Shown: positions 60,315 to 64,000 of the stretch, piece after piece | How positions within the stretch are numbered: position 1 is the stretch's first letter | Layout of the letters: each line of letters starts with the position of its first letter | Program-made: the position numbers and the translations under genes | The notes under the pieces: model-generated | Told to the model about the DNA's origin: nothing | The model's database searches: none | Seen by the model: the letters and a program-made list of their open reading frames with translations, nothing else | DNA from: Acidobacteriaceae bacterium KBS 146 | GTDB lineage: Bacteria > Acidobacteriota > Terriglobia > Terriglobales > Acidobacteriaceae | Length of the DNA stretch: 64,000 nt | NCBI GenBank assembly: GCA_000688615.1 | Contig: JHVA01000001.1 | Location: 3,844,001-3,908,000 of the forward strand | Direction: 5' to 3'

Positions 60315-61607
60315 TCAACGTCGCAGAACCGCGACCGCTTCCTGATGAAAGGTCTGAGGAAACATGTCGACGAGATGCACCTGGTCCAGCTTGTAGCCGG
60401 AGTCTACCATCATCCTCAGATCGCGACCGAGCGTCGTCGGGTCGCACGAGACGTAGATCAGCTTCGGAGCTTTCACGCGAGCAAGCAGACCACAGACCTC
60501 CGTGCCCAGCCCTGCGCGTGGAGGGTCCACGACGATCAGGTCGGGCCGGTCGCGCTCTAACACGGCCTGCCGCAAAAACTCCACCGTCGTTGCCGCGACC
60601 GCCCGTCGCCCGGGTCCGCGAAAGTTCGCATCCAGGCCACCTTTTGCGGCCTCCACGGCAACCACCTCGTCAAAATGTCTTGCGAGAACGCGCGAAAACA
60701 AACCCACGCCCGCGTAAAGATCCCACGCAAGCCTTCCGCCTTCCTCTGCCGTCGCCAGCTCCATCAACCGCGATATCAGAAAGCGGTTCACCTGGAAGAA
60801 GCTTCCTCGGCCCACCCAATAGATCTCGTCGGCAACTCTGTATTGCAGCCCCGCGGCTCCCCACACCGCGCCCGCACTGTGTCGCTGCGCCTTGCGCCCG
60901 CCACCCGTGCCCTCAATCAGCTGCACTCCCGCCCCACTCAGCTCAGGCAGCTCCTTTTGCAGAGCCGCGCAGAGTTCCGCAAATCCCCTCGCTGGCTGCA
61001 AGCCAGCGAACAGCGTCATCTGCAGCTTCTCTTCGTCGCCCGTCGTAAAAAGCTCGACCTCCTGCGTCGCCGTACCCCATTGCGGAAAATCGCTCACAGC
61101 ATCCAGAAAGGCCTGTGCCGCCCGCCATAGAATTGGAGCTGCGATCGGACACATCTCGATAGGCAGAAATACCGTCGATGCCCGCCTCAGATAGCCGACG
61201 CGCAACTGCCCATCCACCATCGCCACTCGCAGCCGTATTCGGTTTCGATATCCCCAGGCTTCTCCCGAATGAGTCTGTATATCGGGAAGCGCGCTCAGCT
61301 TCGCTCTTTCCAGCGTCTCTTCCAGGATCGCTCGCTTCACTTCCAGCTGTGAGGCATAGGACGCGTGCTGATACTGGCATCCTCCACACACTCCAAAGTG
61401 GAAGCACCGCGGCTCCACGCGATCCTCAGATGGCGTGATCACTCGCTCGAGAGCCGCTTCCCGGATGCCTCCGTTGCTCGCGCCGACTGCGGCTTCCACC
61501 TCTTCCCCCGGAAGTGTAAACGGCACAAAGACAGCCTCGCCGGAATCCACTTCCGTTCGCGCCAGACCAGCTCCTCCATACACGATCTTTTCGATGGATA
61601 ACTTCAT
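60315..61607 (-). CDS. RlmD/TrmA-family 23S rRNA (uracil-5) methyltransferase
   Basis: 430 residues from the ATG at 61607 (a GTG at 61628 is a weaker choice). An N-terminal TRAM-like domain begins MKLSIEKIVYGGAGLART. The [4Fe-4S] cluster ligands are in RCFHFGVCGGCQYQHASYA plus Cys in PIEMCPIAAP. The SAM domain has LYAGVGLFSRVLARHF, and the catalytic Cys is in LIYVSCDPTTLGRDL. It adds a methyl to a uracil in rRNA; RlmC/RlmD or TrmA type cannot be told apart here. It lies 17 bp after the unknown 238-residue gene and 66 bp before comEC, in one run. Confidence 0.92.
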   Translation of the reverse strand: MKLSIEKIVYGGAGLARTEVDSGEAVFVPFTLPGEEVEAAVGASNGGIREAALERVITPSEDRVEPRCFHFGVCGGCQYQHASYASQLEVKRAILEETLERAKLSALPDIQTHSGEAWGYRNRIRLRVAMVDGQLRVGYLRRASTVFLPIEMCPIAAPILWRAAQAFLDAVSDFPQWGTATQEVELFTTGDEEKLQMTLFAGLQPARGFAELCAALQKELPELSGAGVQLIEGTGGGRKAQRHSAGAVWGAAGLQYRVADEIYWVGRGSFFQVNRFLISRLMELATAEEGGRLAWDLYAGVGLFSRVLARHFDEVVAVEAAKGGLDANFRGPGRRAVAATTVEFLRQAVLERDRPDLIVVDPPRAGLGTEVCGLLARVKAPKLIYVSCDPTTLGRDLRMMVDSGYKLDQVHLVDMFPQTFHQEAVAVLRR

Positions 61608-61624
61608 CGATCCCAGAGATCCCC

Positions 61625-62341
61625 TCACCCGAGAGACATATAAAAGAGGCTAAGCCGCGGAAGCCTTCGCGCTTCCAGAAGCTTCTTTTGCAGAAACTGC
61701 TGTTGCACCTGCTTGATCTGTACGGCCTGCATCTTTCCGCGATAGGGAGCGAGCTCCCGCGTCGCCTGTTCGCGCAGCGCTGTCAGCTCCTTTTCTTCGG
61801 CGGCAGTCAGTAGCGCCGCAAAGACCTTCTCTTCCAGCACCGTTAAGGTTCGGTCCAACTCTTCCAGCGGAGGCGATGGATCTACTCGCAGCCCAGCCGC
61901 CAGGGCCCGCAGTCGCGTAGCGGTCTCTGTGATGACAGCATCTGCCGGCGCTTGCACCTTTGCACCCTCCAGCAGAGCGGCATTGCCTTCAAGATAGCGG
62001 GCAATGCGGTCGGCCTCGAAACCACTGTCGACCGGCTCCGTTGTGGTTCCCGCTGCGGTCCCCACGGAGGCTTCCATCGCCTGTTCCACTGCCTCCATTA
62101 CACTTTGCGCGCACCACGCCAGGCCATTTACTTTTCGCATGCGACTCGAAGACCGTCGAGCCCGCTCATCATACTTATCGAACGCGTTATCGATTCCCCG
62201 CAGCACTGCTTCCAGCGGTATGCCCGCCTCGCGCCAGGTCTCGATCAAAGCCCAGTCAAGCGTGGATAGCATCAGCAGTGAGCCGCGACGCTGCTGAAAG
62301 CGCTCCTCAATCTCCGTGAAATAGTTGAAATAATTTTGCAT
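61625..62341 (-). CDS. Uncharacterised protein (238 aa) between birA and the RNA methyltransferase
   Basis: From the ATG at 62341 the product starts MQNYFNYFTEIEERFQQRRG. Residues 1-90 are well-ordered and mixed (LLMLSTLDWALIETWREAGI, ending NGLAWCAQSVMEAVEQA). Residues 90-150 are low-complexity. The C-terminal 90 residues are a long charged helix (EEKELTALREQATRELAPYR, then KQVQQQFLQKKLLEARRL), probably coiled coil. No signal, membrane segment or known motif was recognised. The location in a run with an rRNA methyltransferase suggests a role near the ribosome or DNA, but this is only context. Confidence 0.7.
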   Translation of the reverse strand: MQNYFNYFTEIEERFQQRRGSLLMLSTLDWALIETWREAGIPLEAVLRGIDNAFDKYDERARRSSSRMRKVNGLAWCAQSVMEAVEQAMEASVGTAAGTTTEPVDSGFEADRIARYLEGNAALLEGAKVQAPADAVITETATRLRALAAGLRVDPSPPLEELDRTLTVLEEKVFAALLTAAEEKELTALREQATRELAPYRGKMQAVQIKQVQQQFLQKKLLEARRLPRLSLFYMSLG

Positions 62342-62403
62342 GGTACCGTTCTGCCAGGCAGCATCAGCCACCCAATGACCTATCTTATGAAAATCAAAGT
62401 CCC

Positions 62404-63201
62404 TTAGTGCTGTTCTCGCACTCCACCCGAGAGCACCGTGTGGAGCAAGCCATCGTCGCCCCTTACCTGCAGGAATCCGCGAGCATCCAGTCCCGCTGTA
62501 ACCCCGGCATAGCCTCCGCCCTCTTCCACGCGAACCCGCTTGCCTTCTACCCAGCTTGAGGCCGTCGTAAATCGTTCCAGCAATTGCTTGCCGTTCTTTT
62601 GCAGAAGATTCAGCTCCGCTTCAAACGCTCGCAGCAGCGCAATCAACATCGGCTCCCTTCTGACCGCATGGCCTGTCTCCAGCCGCAGGGAGGTTCCCAC
62701 CTCCGCGATCTCGGGCGGAAACGAAGCATGGTTCAGGTTGATGCCGATTCCAATGACGGCGTATCGCAATGCGGCCTCTGTGCCCGGCGCAGGTGCAGCA
62801 GCGATGGCTGTCTCTACCAGAATCCCACCGCATTTCTTTCCATTCGCCAGCAGGTCGTTAGGCCAGCGGATATCGGCATTCAGCCCAGCGACTTCTCCGA
62901 TGGCTTGCTTCGCAGCGAGCCCGGTTGCAAGCGAGATCCACAGTGCCATCGCCAGCGGCAACGCCGGAACGACAAGAACGCTGACATATAGACCATCGCC
63001 TGCGGCAGAGTGCCAGCTATGTCCGCCCCTCCCCCGGCCCGCGGTCTGCTCGTCGGCAACCCAGACCCCCGAACGCGCCCCTGCCTGACCGGCCTCCAGT
63101 GCAAGCGTATTGGTCGAGCTCACAGAAGGCAGAAGCGTCACGCAACCCGCAAACCGGGTTCCGGCCAGCCCGGCTTCAACTTCATCCTTGTCAAAAGCCA
63201 C
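62404..63201 (-). CDS. birA: Biotin--[acetyl-CoA-carboxylase] ligase, catalytic-only form
   Basis: 265 residues from a GTG at 63201, two bases after the nadC stop. Motifs: SVSSTNTLALEAGQAGA, the biotinyl-AMP loop TAGRGRGGHSWHSAAGDGLY, and IRWPNDLLANGKKCGGILVE with the catalytic Lys. The N-terminal helix-turn-helix of E. coli BirA is missing, so it is a ligase only and not a repressor. It attaches biotin to the carboxylase carrier protein. The C-terminal beta-domain (VEGKRVRVEEGGGYAGVTAG) is intact. nadC lies immediately upstream and the unknown 238-residue gene follows after 62 bp. Confidence 0.94.
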   Translation of the reverse strand: MAFDKDEVEAGLAGTRFAGCVTLLPSVSSTNTLALEAGQAGARSGVWVADEQTAGRGRGGHSWHSAAGDGLYVSVLVVPALPLAMALWISLATGLAAKQAIGEVAGLNADIRWPNDLLANGKKCGGILVETAIAAAPAPGTEAALRYAVIGIGINLNHASFPPEIAEVGTSLRLETGHAVRREPMLIALLRAFEAELNLLQKNGKQLLERFTTASSWVEGKRVRVEEGGGYAGVTAGLDARGFLQVRGDDGLLHTVLSGGVREQH

Positions 63202-63203
63202 GG

Positions 63204-64000
63204 CTAATAAACGTCCGCGGTGATGCGCATGCTCAGGTCGACCGCCGTCGCGGAATGGGTCAGCGCTCCCACCGAGACGAAGTCCACCCCGGCGAGCGCG
63301 TACTGGCGCACCGTCTTCAGGTTCATATTGCCTGAGGACTCGATCGTCGTCTCCGGCAGCGCGGCGCGGATCTTTTTTACCGCCTTCTTCGTCTGGGCTG
63401 GCGTCATGTTGTCGAGCAGGATCGAAGGCGCTCCTCCTGCGATTGCCTGCTCCAGCTCCGTCTCGCTGCGGACCTCAACCTGCACCACCTGGCCTGCTTT
63501 GTGTCCCTTCATCGCCTTTTCGAGAGCCGCCGGAAGGCCGCCGCCCAGGGAGATGTGATTGTTCTTGATCAGGATGCCATCCTGCAGGTCGAGCCGGTGA
63601 TTGACCCCTCCGCCGCAGCAGACGGCGTACTTGTCCAGTACTCGCAGGCCGGGAATCGTCTTTCGTGTATCCAGTACCTTGGTCTTGGTCTTAGCCACGG
63701 CATTGACGAACTCACGAGTCAGCGTCGCTATGCCGCACATCCGCTGCATCAGGTTCAGGATGACGCGCTCGGTCGACAGCAGCGCTGCTGCATTATGACG
63801 AACCACCGCCAGAGGCTGTCCCGGCCTCACCAGCACGCCATCAAAGATCTCCGGATGGCTGACGACTTCGAAGCGTCCCATGGGTGTCGTGCTCATCTTG
63901 CCGAAGATATCCAGGATGACCGGAATCGAGCCCAGCCCGGAGACGACGCACGCCTCCTTGGCCAGAATCGTTCCGGTGGCACGCAGCTTCGGGTCGACCG
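63204..64000 (-). CDS. nadC: Nicotinate-nucleotide pyrophosphorylase (5' end cut by window edge)
   Basis: The frame runs through the right edge (VDPKLRATGTILAKEACVVS at the edge), so the N-terminal part is outside. Visible landmarks: ALLSTERVILNLMQRMCGIA, KVLDTRKTIPGLRVLDKYAV, GGGVNHRLDLQDGILIKNNH and the end SGNMNLKTVRQYALAGVDFV with SVGALTHSATAVDLSMRI. It makes nicotinate mononucleotide from quinolinate and PRPP in NAD synthesis. The gene precedes birA by two bases (shared transcript). Confidence 0.95.
   Translation of the reverse strand, partial: VDPKLRATGTILAKEACVVSGLGSIPVILDIFGKMSTTPMGRFEVVSHPEIFDGVLVRPGQPLAVVRHNAAALLSTERVILNLMQRMCGIATLTREFVNAVAKTKTKVLDTRKTIPGLRVLDKYAVCCGGGVNHRLDLQDGILIKNNHISLGGGLPAALEKAMKGHKAGQVVQVEVRSETELEQAIAGGAPSILLDNMTPAQTKKAVKKIRAALPETTIESSGNMNLKTVRQYALAGVDFVSVGALTHSATAVDLSMRITADVY

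Overview
The window reads as chromosome from an acidobacterium of the Terriglobia type (Granulicella / Terriglobus / Edaphobacter-like). The GC content is moderately high. It carries an ADOP-type orphan permease, a very large Oar-like TonB-dependent receptor with an N-terminal carboxypeptidase-regulatory domain, a PEP-CTERM protein, and many secreted carbohydrate-active enzymes (glucuronoyl esterase, GH15, GH27, GH130-like). This assignment comes from family content, not from a marker-gene comparison. No rRNA, tRNA, CRISPR array, prophage or insertion sequence was seen.

Layout. 1-6.2 kb: a membrane PAS sensor kinase cut by the left edge, divergent from a bestrophin-like channel and a tandem universal stress protein; then an amino-acid permease and an adenosine-deaminase-family gene on the minus strand, and a 51-residue Lys/Arg-rich protein. 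6.2-12 kb: a UvrD/PcrA helicase with a long acidic insert, a small exported protein, a LOG-family hydrolase, and the nitric-oxide unit hmp-nsrR with a visible NsrR-type operator. 12-16.7 kb: DUF971 and TauE/SafE genes, an orphan OppF-type ATPase, a Tat-exported amidase, and a DUF4136 protein. 16.7-26.2 kb: gyrB, a repeat-rich 0.8-kb spacer, rpmI-rplT (no infC), a DprE1/DprE2-like pair, a cysteine dioxygenase, and typA. 26.2-36.2 kb: a 32-residue putative membrane peptide, a type-B carboxylesterase divergent from a CE15 glucuronoyl esterase, an Hsp20, a GH130-like protein, an ADOP permease, and a Mn-type superoxide dismutase. 36.2-50.3 kb: a GH15 glucoamylase, then transketolase, SDR, gnd, zwf, pgl, glk, an M1 aminopeptidase and an MFS transporter, all on the plus strand. 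50.3-57.4 kb: the Oar-like receptor, a GH27 alpha-galactosidase, a PPOX-like flavoprotein, a small hypothetical gene, and a CHRD/PEP-CTERM protein. 57.5-64 kb: a minus-strand run nadC (cut by the right edge)-birA-unknown-RNA methyltransferase-comEC.

How it works together. The zwf-pgl-gnd-tkt-glk block supplies glucose phosphorylation and the oxidative pentose-phosphate pathway. It sits beside polysaccharide-degrading enzymes and an outer-membrane receptor, which suggests a soil heterotroph feeding on plant polymers. Stress functions (Hsp20, SOD, Hmp/NsrR, USP) are scattered between.

The most unusual signals are non-coding or sub-gene. An interspersed repeat appears both in an intergenic spacer and, in frame, inside the uvrD insert. 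A long hairpin of related sequence lies at 23.3 kb. Three copies of a 10-bp word stand upstream of rpmI. A near-perfect NsrR palindrome abuts the hmp ribosome-binding site. No clearly new multi-gene defence or mobile system was found; the DprE1/DprE2-like pair and the short uncharacterised genes are the best candidates for new biology.
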